From an uncultured Bacteroides sp. (GTDB taxonomy: Bacteria > Bacteroidota > Bacteroidia > Bacteroidales > Bacteroidaceae), in contig CASEYC010000076.1 in the NCBI GenBank assembly GCA_949292025.1, positions 1 to 64,000 on the forward strand: DNA of 64,000 nucleotides, written 5' to 3'. The notes below the pieces were generated by a model that saw nothing but the letters and a program-made list of their open reading frames with translations, was not told where the DNA came from and made no database searches. The translations under genes were made by a program, and so were the position numbers. Below, one piece after another: positions 9,264 through 18,202 of the stretch. The first letter of the stretch is position 1. The number at the start of each line of letters is the position of its first letter.

Positions 9264-9383
9264 TCTTAGGTTATGAGTTTGTTAAACAATTTGTGGCGAA
9301 GATACACAACTTTTGTCATTTGTACAACCGAATAGAACTTTTTCCTAATTTTGCATCCGGAAAACTGTATATTTGCGTCCCGA

Positions 9384-10136
9384 ATGAAACTCACTTACCT
9401 CTTCCACAGCGGCTTTGTCCTCGAGGCGGATACCTGTCTCCTGGTCTTTGACTATTGGATGGATCCTGCGCGTGTCATGTCCGGTTTGTTGCAGCAGGAC
9501 AAGCCGCTCTACGTCCTGGCCAGCCATTTCCATGAGGACCATTTCTCACCCCACATCTTCTCGCGGAAGGAGCAGAAGGCGGATATTACCTATATTTTGT
9601 CTAAAGATATCCTGAAGCACCGTCGGGCACGGCGGGAAGATGCCGATGTCTGGTTAGCTAAAGGAGGCGTTTGGCAAGACGGATGCATCCGCGTCACAGC
9701 CACCGGAAGCACGGATAGCGGCGTGTCGTGGATAGTGGAAGTGGAGGGCAGGCGCATCTTCCATGCCGGCGACCTAAACAACTGGTACGCCCGCTTCCTG
9801 ACCGATGACTATCGAGGCGGCCTGATACATAGCGAGGAATTCGGCATGGATATTGACCCTGCCAAAGAGGAGAAACAATACCTCGGCGAATTGAAGGACA
9901 TCCGCAAAATCACTGACCATTTTGACTTGGCGATGTTTCCCGTGGATGGGCGCATCGGCAATGGCTACACACGCGGCGCCCGCCAGTTCATCGAACGTTT
10001 CCGCGTGGGGCTGTTCGTCCCTATGCACTTCGTGGCCAGTGGATTTGAGTCGGCTTGGCGAATGAAGGAATATGCAGACGCGCAGGGTGTCCGCTTCTGG
10101 TGCATCGGCAGGGAAGGGGAGAGCGTGGAGGTTTAG
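9384..10136 (+). CDS. Metallo-beta-lactamase-fold hydrolase
   Basis: About 250 aa from the ATG at 9384 (MKLTYLFHSGFVLE). An upstream in-frame ATG at 9351 would place the start before the TATATTTG -7 element at 9368-9375, so it is rejected. The metal-binding motif is SHFHEDHFS (about 48-56), with a later His in FHAGDLNNWY and a C-terminal PMHF. This resembles UlaG-like or beta-lactamase-like superfamily members with diverse substrates. It is monocistronic and convergent with the PepSY-like gene, whose stop codon lies 5 bp away. Confidence 0.85.
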   Translation: MKLTYLFHSGFVLEADTCLLVFDYWMDPARVMSGLLQQDKPLYVLASHFHEDHFSPHIFSRKEQKADITYILSKDILKHRRARREDADVWLAKGGVWQDGCIRVTATGSTDSGVSWIVEVEGRRIFHAGDLNNWYARFLTDDYRGGLIHSEEFGMDIDPAKEEKQYLGELKDIRKITDHFDLAMFPVDGRIGNGYTRGARQFIERFRVGLFVPMHFVASGFESAWRMKEYADAQGVRFWCIGREGESVEV

Positions 10137-10141
10137 CGGCG

Positions 10142-10858
10142 TTATCGCCTGTCGTCCCACTCGTCGTCGCCTTCGTCGAAGTGGTCTTCTCCGTCATCCT
10201 CGTCTTCGTCTTCATCGCGGTGCGGACGACGTTTGTGCGTGCGGCGTTTGTCCCATTCGTCGTCGCCTTCATCGAAGTGGTCTTCGCCATCATCCCATTC
10301 CTTTTCATCCCATTTGCCTTTCCATTCCCGTTCCCAGTCATCGCCGCGCAGGCGTCCGTCGTTCCATCCGTCGTCCGTATAGTGGAAGGCGATGCGCCCT
10401 CCCTCGGAGACTAGATAGATGCCGTCGCGCCGGTCGGTGTCCACTTGTACGGCATAGAACCGCCCTAAGGGAGTATCCACGGCCATGTTGTCGTTGTCGT
10501 CCAGGTATTGGAAGGCGAAGCCTATACCTGCCAGCGCACGCACCACGGCCTTGGGCAACTGCTCCCGGCGCAATTCCCACACGGTGCGTTCCCAGCGTTG
10601 GTCATAGTCGAAGATGAGGATTTTCTCCCGGCCTTGGTGCCGGATTTTCACCTCCAGCCGTCCGTCGTCATAGTCCCGATCCAGGATTCGGCATCCGGGA
10701 TACTTTTGTTTCACCAGTCGGTCGATGTCACTTCCCGTGCGGCGTTGCTGCCACACGGTATGTTTGCCGTTCACGTCAGAGGCATTTCCAGCTTGAGCCG
10801 TACTTACGGCGAACGTCCCGCACAGCAGGAGCGTCCCTAAAAGCAAGATTGTTTTCAT
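10142..10858 (-). CDS. Secreted PepSY-like protein with acidic repeat tail
   Basis: About 238 aa from the ATG at 10858 (MKTILLLGTLLL), which gives a signal peptide ending near AQA. An ATG at 10897 adds only unconserved residues. The centre has two repeats resembling the PepSY-like (BLIP-like) domains common in Bacteroides: DIDRLVKQKYPGCRILD followed by the LEVKI strand, and LPKAVVRALAGIGF. The last 75 residues are very acidic and contain the block GEDHFDEGDDEWD twice. The tail could bind divalent metal or cationic polymers. The function is unknown. Confidence 0.75.
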   Translation of the reverse strand: MKTILLLGTLLLCGTFAVSTAQAGNASDVNGKHTVWQQRRTGSDIDRLVKQKYPGCRILDRDYDDGRLEVKIRHQGREKILIFDYDQRWERTVWELRREQLPKAVVRALAGIGFAFQYLDDNDNMAVDTPLGRFYAVQVDTDRRDGIYLVSEGGRIAFHYTDDGWNDGRLRGDDWEREWKGKWDEKEWDDGEDHFDEGDDEWDKRRTHKRRPHRDEDEDEDDGEDHFDEGDDEWDDRR

Positions 10859-10897
10859 ACGCAAAAGTAGTAGGTTGTTTTCACGGCAAATATACAT

Positions 10898-11483
10898 AAT
10901 TCCAGGGAAAATACTTCATCTTCTGCCGAATAAAAACGATATACCTCCCTATCTCCTCCCTACCTTCTCCCTGTGCTTAGGCAAGGATCAGGTAGGGACT
11001 TGGTAGGGAAGAAAGGCGGCTGGGGAAGGACTTTGCTGCCTTCAAATCCCTGTTTAGCCTCCTCAAATCCCTGTTTGACTTCTCCAAATCCCTCTTGGAG
11101 CATTCTACAGCTTAACACGTTTGACAGCTTATATATAACCTCTATACGTGCGCCCGCACGCGTGAGCATTAACCCTTATTAAGAATTAAAAAATAGTTCA
11201 CGCGCGTATATAGAGTTTGTTTTTCCGGTGTCAATCGTGTCAAGGGGGCAGGATGGAAGCAGCCATAAGGCGTCTGGTTTTAGGGTGTTTCCTATGTTGA
11301 AATGAATTGGATAGGGGCAATAACGTCTTTTTCTGCATTAACTTTCTGACAATGATAGGACAAAAACTATATCTTTGCAAAAAAATTGGCTCACAAAAGA
11401 ACGTCTTTTCTAAACTTTCCTTATCTTTGCAGCGTTGCAGAATGCAACAAGACATATTGAGGAAGCGTTTAGCTTTATTCTTA
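10898..11483. other. Gene-poor AT-rich stretch with tandem repeat and palindromic leader-like sequence
   Basis: No convincing gene. A minus-strand frame (10960-11169) only spells a translated repeat (QGFEEAKQGFEG) and is discounted. The stretch contains a tandem repeat, an inverted pair near 11140-11166 and 11198-11216 (CTCTATACGTGCG and its counterpart TTCACGCGCGTATATAGAG), and two TATCTTTG promoter-like boxes near 11370 and 11422. The 3' part is interrupted by the IS5-family element. Confidence 0.5.
11038..11105 (+). repeat. Three imperfect about 21-bp tandem repeats
   Basis: The core CAAATCCCTGTTT recurs at intervals of about 21 bp (the third copy is CAAATCCCTCTTGG). The period is a multiple of three, which creates the repetitive frame on the other strand. 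Confidence 0.7.
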
Positions 11484-12386
11484 GAAACTGTTTTGATTTC
11501 ATTCGATAAATTTGTTAAGCATGATTTGGATGAATGCAAGCTGTACCATAGCTTCCGCAGTTTCAGCAAGGAATTCATAATCGATAGTCAACCTCCTGAA
11601 GTTTTCCAGCCAAGAGAAAGAACGTTCCACAATCCATCGTTTAGGCAATACTTGAAACTTGGAGGGGCATTCATCCGGTCTGATAACAACTTCCAATGTC
11701 CATCCGAATTCCTTCTTGACCCAATCAGCTAAGCCTCCCTTGTAGCCTCCGTCAGCCAAAATTTTCACTAAACGCGGAAACTTATAAGCGAGTTTCTTTA
11801 TGGCTTGTGGAGCGCCCTTGCTGTCATGCAGGTTGGCTTCATGGATTGCGACGGCTAATGGAAGTCCAAGCGTATCGACAATGATGTGTTCTTTCCGTCC
11901 TTTGATTTTCTTGTTACCGTCTATACCACGGTCAGAATCAACATGATGGGAGGTCTTCACACTTCTGGAATCCATGATGCCGAGACTGGGGCTTCCCTGC
12001 CGTCCCGCCTGTTTACGGACGAGAGTGTGTAAGGTATCCATCAACTCTTCAAACACGCCTTCAAGCTTCCACTTACGGAAATAGTAGTAGACGGTTTGCC
12101 AAGGGGCGAAGTCAGAGGGAAGCATACGACACTGACAGCCGGTCTTGTTGATATAAAGGATTGCGTTCATTATCCATCTAAGCGAATGTTTTCGATTTCT
12201 CGCTTGCGGCTCTAAAATATTTTTTATAACTTGCCACTGTTTTTCAGTCAGGTCGGTTGGATAGTGTGTCATAACTTTATTGTTTGGTACCTTTAAAGAT
12301 ATAACATTTTTCCAATTGACCGGCTGATTTCTAATTTTATGGAGACCTATAACATTTTTCTTGAATTAATTCAAAACAGTTTCTGA
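11482..12386 (-). mobile_element. IS5-family insertion sequence, apparently intact
   Basis: About 0.9 kb with terminal inverted repeats AGAAACTGTTTTGA at 11483-11496 and the same sequence inverted at 12372-12385, enclosing one full transposase gene. The flanking bases (TT on the left, A on the right) do not give a clear target duplication. Confidence 0.85.
11499..12272 (-). CDS. IS5-family DDE transposase (IS427/IS1031-like)
   Basis: 257 aa in one frame. The N-terminal insertion-element domain (MTHYPTDLTEKQWQVI, LRWIMNAILYINKTGCQCRMLP) is followed by the DDE core. The core has GIMDSRSVKTS (first Asp, about 100), LADGGYKGG (second Asp, about 173) and WIVERSFSWLENFRRL (Glu, about 219). The length is full for this subgroup and no stop or shift is seen, so the element may still be mobile. 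It lies 6 to 17 bp inside the inverted repeats. Confidence 0.93.
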   Translation of the reverse strand: MTHYPTDLTEKQWQVIKNILEPQARNRKHSLRWIMNAILYINKTGCQCRMLPSDFAPWQTVYYYFRKWKLEGVFEELMDTLHTLVRKQAGRQGSPSLGIMDSRSVKTSHHVDSDRGIDGNKKIKGRKEHIIVDTLGLPLAVAIHEANLHDSKGAPQAIKKLAYKFPRLVKILADGGYKGGLADWVKKEFGWTLEVVIRPDECPSKFQVLPKRWIVERSFSWLENFRRLTIDYEFLAETAEAMVQLAFIQIMLNKFIE

Positions 12387-12424
12387 ATGTACAACAATAA
12401 TCCTTTAGACTAGAACAATACAAG

Positions 12425-12473
12425 TAAACGTATCAATATCGTCATGTTAATTAATTATATTGATACGTTTTTA
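12425..12473 (+). terminator. Strong hairpin with T-run
   Basis: Arms AAACGTATCAATAT and ATATTGATACGTTT pair perfectly over 14 bp around an AT-rich loop and run into a T-tract. It could act as an intrinsic terminator between the IS element and tRNA-Arg. A recombination-site role is possible but nothing supports it directly. Confidence 0.5.
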
Positions 12474-12630
12474 ATTTGAATACAATAACATAGTAGAAAA
12501 AACGCACATATATATTAGCATGAGTTAGCTTGTGCTGCCAGGTTTGCAGCAGGATACGAAACCGGCTATGGCAAGCGCAACTCGGCGTATTATCGGAAAC
12601 GTACAGGGAAGGAGCAGGATGGAGTGGAAG

Positions 12631-12702
12631 TAGTCTCGCCGGGAATCGAACCCGGATCTAAAGTTTAGGAAACTTCTATTCTATCCGTTGAACTACAAGA
12701 CC
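12631..12702 (-). tRNA. tRNA-Arg (CCT)
   Basis: Minus strand, 72 nt. The acceptor pairs GGTCTTG with CGAGACT, the discriminator is A and CCA is not encoded. The anticodon stem GAAGT/ACTTT encloses the loop TTCCTAA, giving anticodon CCT. The T-arm is CCGGG-TTCGATT-CCCGG. tRNA 3' ends are common integration sites, and AT-rich accessory DNA lies on that side. Confidence 0.95.
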
Positions 12703-12861
12703 TTTTTTGAGAGAAAAACCAAAATTTGGCTGCAAAGATAATGCTTTCCACCGATTTTACGAAAAAATGTTTTGAGAATCCGATTAACTTTCCGAAATTT
12801 GTCGGCCAAGTTTATAGTTTACAACGGAAAATCAAATTAGAACTTATAATAGCATAGAATT

Positions 12862-14712
12862 ATGGCAAACGACATGATGGTCAAAGAGCTGGACGAAGTG
12901 GTAGTACGGTTCTCCGGCGACTCCGGCGACGGTATGCAGCTCGCCGGCAACATCTTTTCAACAGTTTCGGCTACGGTGGGAAACGACATCAGCACCTTCC
13001 CCGACTATCCGGCAGACATACGCGCCCCGCAAGGTTCACTGACGGGCGTCTCGGGTTTCCAGGTACATATCGGCGCACGCAAGGTGTACACGCCGGGCGA
13101 CAAGTGCGACCTGCTGGTGGCCATGAACGCCGCCGCCCTGAAGACGCAATACAAGTTTGCCAAGCCTAACGGATGCATCATCATCGACACGGATGCCTTC
13201 CAGAAATCGGACTTGGAGAAGGCGGCTTTCGCCACGGACGACCCCATCAAGGAGCTGGGCATCCAGCAGGAACTGATAGCCGCCCCCATCACCCAGATGG
13301 TAAAGGACTGCCTGGCCGGCACGGGCATGGACAACAAGGCGATGCTGAAGTGCCGCAATATGTTCGTCGTGGGCCTGGTGTGCTGGCTCTTCGACCGCGA
13401 CCTGAAGATAGCTGAGCTTTTCCTGCGCGAGAAGTTCGCCAAGAAGCCCGAAGTGGCCGAGGCCAACATCAAGGTGATACACGCCGGATGGGACTACGGG
13501 CACAACACGCACGCCTCCATCGCCCACTCCACGTGGCGCATCGAGAGCAAGGAGAAAGTGCCCGGCCTCTACATGGACATCACGGGCAACAAGGCCACGG
13601 CCTACGGCTTCATCGCCGCCGCCGAGAAGGCCGGACTGAAACTGTTCCTCGGTTCCTACCCCATCACGCCCGCCACGGACGTGCTGCACGAATTGTCCAA
13701 GCACAAGTCACTGGGCGTGATGACCGTGCAGTGCGAGGACGAGATTTCGGGCTGCTCCACCGCCATCGGCGCCTCGTTTGCCGGAGCACTGGCCGTGACG
13801 TCCACTTCCGGCCCGGGCGTCTGCTTGAAGTCGGAAGCCATGAACCTGGCCGTCATCACGGAGTTGCCCTTGGTGGTATTGGACGTGCAGCGCGGCGGTC
13901 CTTCGACCGGCCTGCCCACCAAGTCCGAGCAGACGGACTTGCTCCAAGCCCTCTTCGGGCGCAACGGCGAAAGCCCCATGCCGGTCATTGCCGCCACGTC
14001 GCCCACCAATTGCTTCGACGCCGCCTACATGGCCAGCAAGATTGCCCTGGAGCACATGACGCCCGTTGTCCTGCTGACCGATGGCTACGTGGCCAACGGC
14101 TCGGGTGCCTGGCGTCTGCCCAAACTCGCTGAATATCCCGACATCAAGCCGCCCTACGTCACCGAAGGCATGAAGGGACACTACGCTCCCTACCAGCGCA
14201 ATGCGCAGACGGGCGTGCGCTATTGGGCCATCCCCGGACAGGAAGGCTTCACCCACATCCTCGGCGGATTGGAGAAAGACAGCTGGACGGGCGCCATCTC
14301 TACCGATCCGGAGAATCACAACCTGATGTGCCGCCTGCGCGCCGAGAAGGTGGCCAAGATTCCCGTGCCCGACGTGAAGGTCTATGGCCATGCCGACGAT
14401 GCCGACCTGCTCATCGTGGGCTTCGGCGGGACGTTCGGCCACCTGTATTCGGCCATGGACGAGCTGAACCGGGCAGGCAAGAAAGTCGCCCTGGCCCACT
14501 TCAGCTACATCAATCCCCTGCCCAAGAATACGGCCGAGGTGCTGAAGAAATATCCCAAGGTCGTAGTGGCCGAGCAGAACTTAGGCCAATTCGCCGGCTA
14601 CCTGCGCATGAAGGTAGACGGCTTCGTGCCTTATCAATACAACGAGGTCAAGGGCCAGCCGTTCGTGGTGAGCGAACTGGTGGCCGCCTTCACCCAAATC
14701 ATCAACCAATAA
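12862..14712 (+). CDS. korA: 2-oxoglutarate:ferredoxin oxidoreductase, fused gamma/alpha subunit
   Basis: 616 aa, the usual length of the fused gamma-alpha subunit of 2-oxoacid:acceptor oxidoreductases. The gamma domain (about 1-190) opens with VVRFSGDSGDGMQLAG. The pyrimidine-binding and transketolase-core part follows (GSYPITPATDVLHEL, STSGPGVCLKSEAMNLA), ending with a C-terminal domain VKGQPFVVSELV. With KorB it converts 2-oxoglutarate and CoA to succinyl-CoA while reducing ferredoxin, feeding the branched TCA cycle of anaerobes. The beta subunit gene starts 15 bp downstream. Confidence 0.94.
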   Translation: MANDMMVKELDEVVVRFSGDSGDGMQLAGNIFSTVSATVGNDISTFPDYPADIRAPQGSLTGVSGFQVHIGARKVYTPGDKCDLLVAMNAAALKTQYKFAKPNGCIIIDTDAFQKSDLEKAAFATDDPIKELGIQQELIAAPITQMVKDCLAGTGMDNKAMLKCRNMFVVGLVCWLFDRDLKIAELFLREKFAKKPEVAEANIKVIHAGWDYGHNTHASIAHSTWRIESKEKVPGLYMDITGNKATAYGFIAAAEKAGLKLFLGSYPITPATDVLHELSKHKSLGVMTVQCEDEISGCSTAIGASFAGALAVTSTSGPGVCLKSEAMNLAVITELPLVVLDVQRGGPSTGLPTKSEQTDLLQALFGRNGESPMPVIAATSPTNCFDAAYMASKIALEHMTPVVLLTDGYVANGSGAWRLPKLAEYPDIKPPYVTEGMKGHYAPYQRNAQTGVRYWAIPGQEGFTHILGGLEKDSWTGAISTDPENHNLMCRLRAEKVAKIPVPDVKVYGHADDADLLIVGFGGTFGHLYSAMDELNRAGKKVALAHFSYINPLPKNTAEVLKKYPKVVVAEQNLGQFAGYLRMKVDGFVPYQYNEVKGQPFVVSELVAAFTQIINQ

Positions 14713-14727
14713 TCAGGAGGACCAATC

Positions 14728-15741
14728 ATGGACAACAACAATACCTACACAGCAAAAGATTTCAAGAAGGGACAACCCCGCTGGTGTCCCGGTTGCGGCG
14801 ACCACTTCTTCCTCGCCTCCCTGCACAAGGCCATGGCCGAACTGGGCATCGCCCCGTGGCAGACGGCCGTCATCTCCGGCATCGGCTGCTCCAGCCGCTT
14901 GCCCTACTACATGAACACCTACGCCATGCAGACCATCCACGGTCGCGCAGCCGCCATCTCGACGGGTGCCAAGGTGACCAACCCGGCATTGACCGTCTGG
15001 CAGATTTCGGGCGACGGCGACGGGCTGGCCATCGGCGGCAACCACTTCATCCACGCCGTGCGCCGCAACGTGGATATCAACATGATTCTGCTGAACAACC
15101 GCATCTACGGTCTGACGAAAGGGCAGTATTCGCCTACGTCGCCCCGTGGCTTCGTCAGCAAATCGTCGCCCTACGGCACGGTGGAAGACCCTTTCCATCC
15201 CGCTGAACTTTGCTTCGGCGCCCGCGGACGCTTCTTTGCCCGCGCTGTGGCCACGGACGCACAAGGCACGGTGGACATCCTGAAGGCCGCCGCCCGCCAC
15301 AAAGGTGCCTCGGTGTGCGAGATTCTCCAGAACTGCGTCATCTTCAACAACGGCACGCACGACTCCGTATATAACAAGGAAGGACGCGCCAAGAATGCCA
15401 TCTACCTGGAGCACGGCAAGCCGATGCTGTTCGGCGAGAACCACGAATACGGCCTGGCGCAGGAAGGCTTCGGATTGAAGGTGGTAAAGCTGGGCGAAAA
15501 CGGCATCACCGAGAAGGATATCCTTATCCACGACGCCCACTGTATGGACAACACCCTGCAACTGAAACTGGCTCTGATGGAAGGTCCGGACTTTCCCATC
15601 GCCTTGGGTGTCATCCGCGACGTGGACGAACCGACATACGACGAGGCTGTACACGCGCAAATCGAAGAAGTCAGCGCCAAGAAGAAGTACCACAACTTCG
15701 AGGAACTGCTGATGACGAACGATACGTGGGAAGTGAAGTAA
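14728..15741 (+). CDS. korB: 2-oxoglutarate:ferredoxin oxidoreductase, beta subunit
   Basis: 337 aa. PRWCPGCGDHFFLAS holds two Cys of the 4Fe-4S site. The thiamine diphosphate/Mg site is GDGDGLAIGGNHFIHAVRRN with downstream NNRIYGLTKGQYSPTS, typical of beta subunits. Partner of the upstream gene. A GGAGG-like site (CAGGAGGACCAATC) precedes the ATG, which is rare in this genome. Confidence 0.94.
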   Translation: MDNNNTYTAKDFKKGQPRWCPGCGDHFFLASLHKAMAELGIAPWQTAVISGIGCSSRLPYYMNTYAMQTIHGRAAAISTGAKVTNPALTVWQISGDGDGLAIGGNHFIHAVRRNVDINMILLNNRIYGLTKGQYSPTSPRGFVSKSSPYGTVEDPFHPAELCFGARGRFFARAVATDAQGTVDILKAAARHKGASVCEILQNCVIFNNGTHDSVYNKEGRAKNAIYLEHGKPMLFGENHEYGLAQEGFGLKVVKLGENGITEKDILIHDAHCMDNTLQLKLALMEGPDFPIALGVIRDVDEPTYDEAVHAQIEEVSAKKKYHNFEELLMTNDTWEVK

Positions 15742-15751
15742 GTAAGCCCTC

Positions 15752-15775
15752 CCTGCGGTTTTCCGCAAGACCTTT
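15752..15775 (+). terminator. Weak hairpin after korB
   Basis: TGCGG-TTTT-CCGCA hairpin 12 bp after the korB stop, followed by a short T-containing run. The stem is only 5 bp, so this is tentative. Confidence 0.3.
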
Positions 15776-15794
15776 ATTGAGCAAACGAATGCAG

Positions 15795-15897
15795 GCGTAT
15801 CGCTGCCTTTGGGCGGCGGTACGCCTGAACGTGTTCGGAGGTACCGCTAAGCACGCTTACCCGTACCGCCAAGCACGCTCGGCGGTACGCCTAAACA
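15795..15897. repeat. Intergenic GC-rich repeat, family D copy 1
   Basis: GGCGGTACGCCT occurs twice (near 15812 and 15881) and GCTTACCCGTACCGCC once (near 15855), with AAGCACGCT spacers. The GCTTACCCGTACC core is shared with the tandem array at 35148-35245. It lies just upstream of the parE promoter. Confidence 0.6.
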
Positions 15898-15964
15898 ATG
15901 GCTTGTCATACAATTAATTACAAAGGACAAGTCGTGCCGTGTCCCAACTTATTGATTTTTTCAT

Positions 15965-15972
15965 TAACTTTG
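15965..15972 (+). promoter_or_regulatory. Bacteroidetes -7 promoter element for parE
   Basis: TAACTTTG matches TAnnTTTG. A TTG lies about 19-21 nt upstream. The box ends only 7 nt before the ATG at 15980, so translation from the ATG at 15995 is possible if transcription starts after 15978. Confidence 0.5.
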
Positions 15973-15979
15973 TCCCGAA

Positions 15980-17941
15980 ATGCCGAATTACGATATGAAC
16001 GAGATACAGGAAAACAATGAAATGCTGCCGCTGTATGAGGCAAACGACACGCCCGATGCCAACGCTCCCACTGTGGACTATACCGAGGAGAACATCCGGC
16101 ACCTGGACGACATGGAGCACATCCGTGTCCGCTCCGGCATGTACATCGGACGCCTGGGCGACGGAAGCCAGAGCGACGACGGCATCTACGTGCTGCTGAA
16201 GGAGACGCTGGACAACTCGATAGACGAGTTCAAGATGGGCGCGGGCAAGAAAATCGAAGTGACCATCGAGGACAACCGCCGCGTCAGCGTGCGCGACTAT
16301 GGCCGAGGCATCCCGCAGGGCAAGCTGGTGGAAGCCGTGAGCAAGCTGAACACGGGCGGCAAATACGACTCGAAGGCGTTCAAGAAGAGTGTGGGCCTGA
16401 ACGGTGTGGGCATCAAGGCGGTGAACGCGCTGAGCAGCCGTTTCGAGGTGCGCAGCTACCGCGACGGCAAGGTGCGCGCCGTAGTGTTCGAACGGGGCGT
16501 GCTGCAAAGCGATGTCACCGAAGACAGCACCGAGGAGACGGGCACCTACATCTACTTCGAGCCGGACGACACGCTGTTCGTAGGCTTCAGCTTCCAAAAC
16601 CAGTTCGTGGAGAACCTGCTGCGCAACTACACCTACCTCAACACGGGGCTTACCTTTATCTATAACGGCCAGCGCATCCTCTCGCGTCACGGCCTGGAGG
16701 ACCTGCTGAAGGACAACATGACCAGCGAGGGCCTCTACGACATCATCCACCTGAAGGGTGAAGACATCGAGATAGCCTTCACCCACACCAACCAATACGG
16801 CGAGGAATACTACTCCTTCGTCAACGGACAGCACACCACGCAGGGCGGCACGCACCAGTCGGCCCTGAAGGAGCACCTGGCACGCACCATCAAGGAGTTC
16901 TACAACAAGAACTTCGACTTCTCCGACATCCGCAACGGACTGGTGGCCGCCATTGCCATCAACGTGGAAGAGCCGATGTTCGAAAGTCAGACTAAAACCA
17001 AGCTGGGCAGCAACAACATGTGGCCAGCCGTCCCCCAGGAGGACAAGCCCGCAGGCCCCACCATCAACAAATACGTGGGCGACTTCATCAAGACCGAGGT
17101 GGACAACTACCTGCACAAGAATCCATTGGTGGCCGAAGTGATGCTCCAGAAAATCCAAGACTCGGAAAAGGAGCGCAAAGCCATCGCCGGCGTCACCAAG
17201 CTGGCCCGCGAACGCGCCAAGAAGGCCAACCTGCACAACCGCAAACTGCGCGACTGCCGCTACCACCTGAGCGACGGCAAAGGCAAGGAGCAGGAGGCGG
17301 AGTCGTGCATCTTCATCACCGAGGGAGACTCGGCCAGCGGCTCCATCACCAAGAGCCGCGATGTCAACACGCAGGCCGTCTTCAGCCTCCGGGGCAAGCC
17401 GCTGAACAGCTTCGGCCTGACCAAGAAGGTGGTGTACGAGAACGAGGAGTTCAACCTTCTCCAGGCGGCCCTCAACATCGAGGACGGGATGGAAGGACTG
17501 CGCTACAACAAAGTCATCGTGGCCACCGATGCCGACGTGGACGGCATGCACATCCGCCTGCTGATGATTACCTTCTTCCTCCAGTTCTTCCCCGACCTCA
17601 TCAAGAAGGGGCACGTCTACATCCTGCAGACGCCGCTCTTCCGCGTGCGCAACAAGAAGAAGACCACCTACTGCTACACCGAGGACGAACGCATCCGCGC
17701 CATCCAGGAGCTGGGTCCCAATCCGGAAATCACCCGCTTCAAGGGCCTGGGCGAAATCTCGCCCGACGAGTTCCGCCACTTCATCGGCAAGGACATGCGC
17801 CTGGAGCCGGTCAGCCTCCGCAAGACCGACCTGGTGAAGGAAATGCTGGAGTTCTATATGGGCAAGAACACGATGGAGCGTCAGAACTTCATCATACAGA
17901 ACCTGGTGATTGAAGAGGACTTGGTAGACGAGGAGGACTAA
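15980..17941 (+). CDS. parE: DNA topoisomerase IV subunit B
   Basis: 653 aa from the first ATG; an ATG at 15995 ([10 protein letters not shown]) is equally possible given the promoter position. The GHKL ATPase domain has [10 protein letters not shown] (Mg-binding Asn), YGRGIP and [14 protein letters not shown]. The TOPRIM domain has TEGDSASGS and the metal-binding [10 protein letters not shown]. The short GyrB/ParE type lacks the proteobacterial insert. ParE with ParC (not in the window) separates linked daughter chromosomes. GyrB is the alternative. The neighbours coaD and S41 protease fit the parE locus of Bacteroides as I recall it. Confidence 0.88.
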   Translation: MPNYDMNEIQENNEMLPLYEANDTPDANAPTVDYTEENIRHLDDMEHIRVRSGMYIGRLGDGSQSDDGIYVLLKETLDNSIDEFKMGAGKKIEVTIEDNRRVSVRDYGRGIPQGKLVEAVSKLNTGGKYDSKAFKKSVGLNGVGIKAVNALSSRFEVRSYRDGKVRAVVFERGVLQSDVTEDSTEETGTYIYFEPDDTLFVGFSFQNQFVENLLRNYTYLNTGLTFIYNGQRILSRHGLEDLLKDNMTSEGLYDIIHLKGEDIEIAFTHTNQYGEEYYSFVNGQHTTQGGTHQSALKEHLARTIKEFYNKNFDFSDIRNGLVAAIAINVEEPMFESQTKTKLGSNNMWPAVPQEDKPAGPTINKYVGDFIKTEVDNYLHKNPLVAEVMLQKIQDSEKERKAIAGVTKLARERAKKANLHNRKLRDCRYHLSDGKGKEQEAESCIFITEGDSASGSITKSRDVNTQAVFSLRGKPLNSFGLTKKVVYENEEFNLLQAALNIEDGMEGLRYNKVIVATDADVDGMHIRLLMITFFLQFFPDLIKKGHVYILQTPLFRVRNKKKTTYCYTEDERIRAIQELGPNPEITRFKGLGEISPDEFRHFIGKDMRLEPVSLRKTDLVKEMLEFYMGKNTMERQNFIIQNLVIEEDLVDEED

Positions 17942-17988
17942 GTCATGGGAAGATGGATAGAGCAACATTTTAAAAAGGATAAGAACTT

Positions 17989-18093
17989 ATGGATACACTC
18001 AGCGTCACTTTCATCATCTTGGCTGTCATCAGCACCCTCTTCGGCTTATGGACATGTACGCCTTCGGGCAAGAAATGGATTAATGGTTTGTAA
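17989..18093 (+). CDS. 34-aa single-span membrane microprotein, copy 1
   Basis: ATG at 17989 (MDTLSVTFIILAVIS), stop TAA at 18091. A hydrophobic helix spans residues 5-22, followed by a short basic tail with GKKWINGL. It is a tandem paralogue of the next 34-aa frame: same length, same MDTLS start, same GKKW motif four residues before the end. A longer 85-codon frame covering this region reads it out of phase and is not favoured. It lies 47 bp after parE and likely belongs to the same transcript. The function is unknown. Confidence 0.7.
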   Translation: MDTLSVTFIILAVISTLFGLWTCTPSGKKWINGL

Positions 18094-18097
18094 CGAG

Positions 18098-18202
18098 ATG
18101 GATACACTAAGTGCGATTTTCATTATAGCAATCATTGTGGTGGGCGGCTTCAACCTCTGGTTGGGCAGCAAACCCGGCAAAAAATGGCTGAAAGAACTAT
18201 GA
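18098..18202 (+). CDS. 34-aa single-span membrane microprotein, copy 2
   Basis: ATG at 18098, only 4 nt after the stop of copy 1. The sequence starts [17 protein letters not shown] and ends PGKKWLKEL. Its TGA overlaps the coaD ATG (ATGA at 18199-18202), so coaD translation is probably coupled to it. The helix plus Lys/Trp tail suggests an inner-membrane peptide with a cytoplasmic C-terminus. No known family is recognised. Confidence 0.72.
   Translation: MDTLSAIFIIAIIVVGGFNLWLGSKPGKKWLKEL

Noticed and set aside
10960..11169. 69-codon minus-strand frame with QGFEEAKQGFEG repeat
   Set aside because: Created by a 21-bp tandem repeat whose period is a multiple of three; there is no other coding evidence.
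13036..14499. Minus-strand frames over korA
   Set aside because: Antisense shadows; korA motifs are clear on the plus strand.
15914..17968. 684-codon minus-strand frame over parE
   Set aside because: Antisense shadow. The parE motifs on the plus strand are complete.
17945..18202. 85-codon frame between parE and coaD
   Set aside because: Its first 51 codons read copy 1 of the microprotein out of phase. The tandem 34-codon frames explain the region better.
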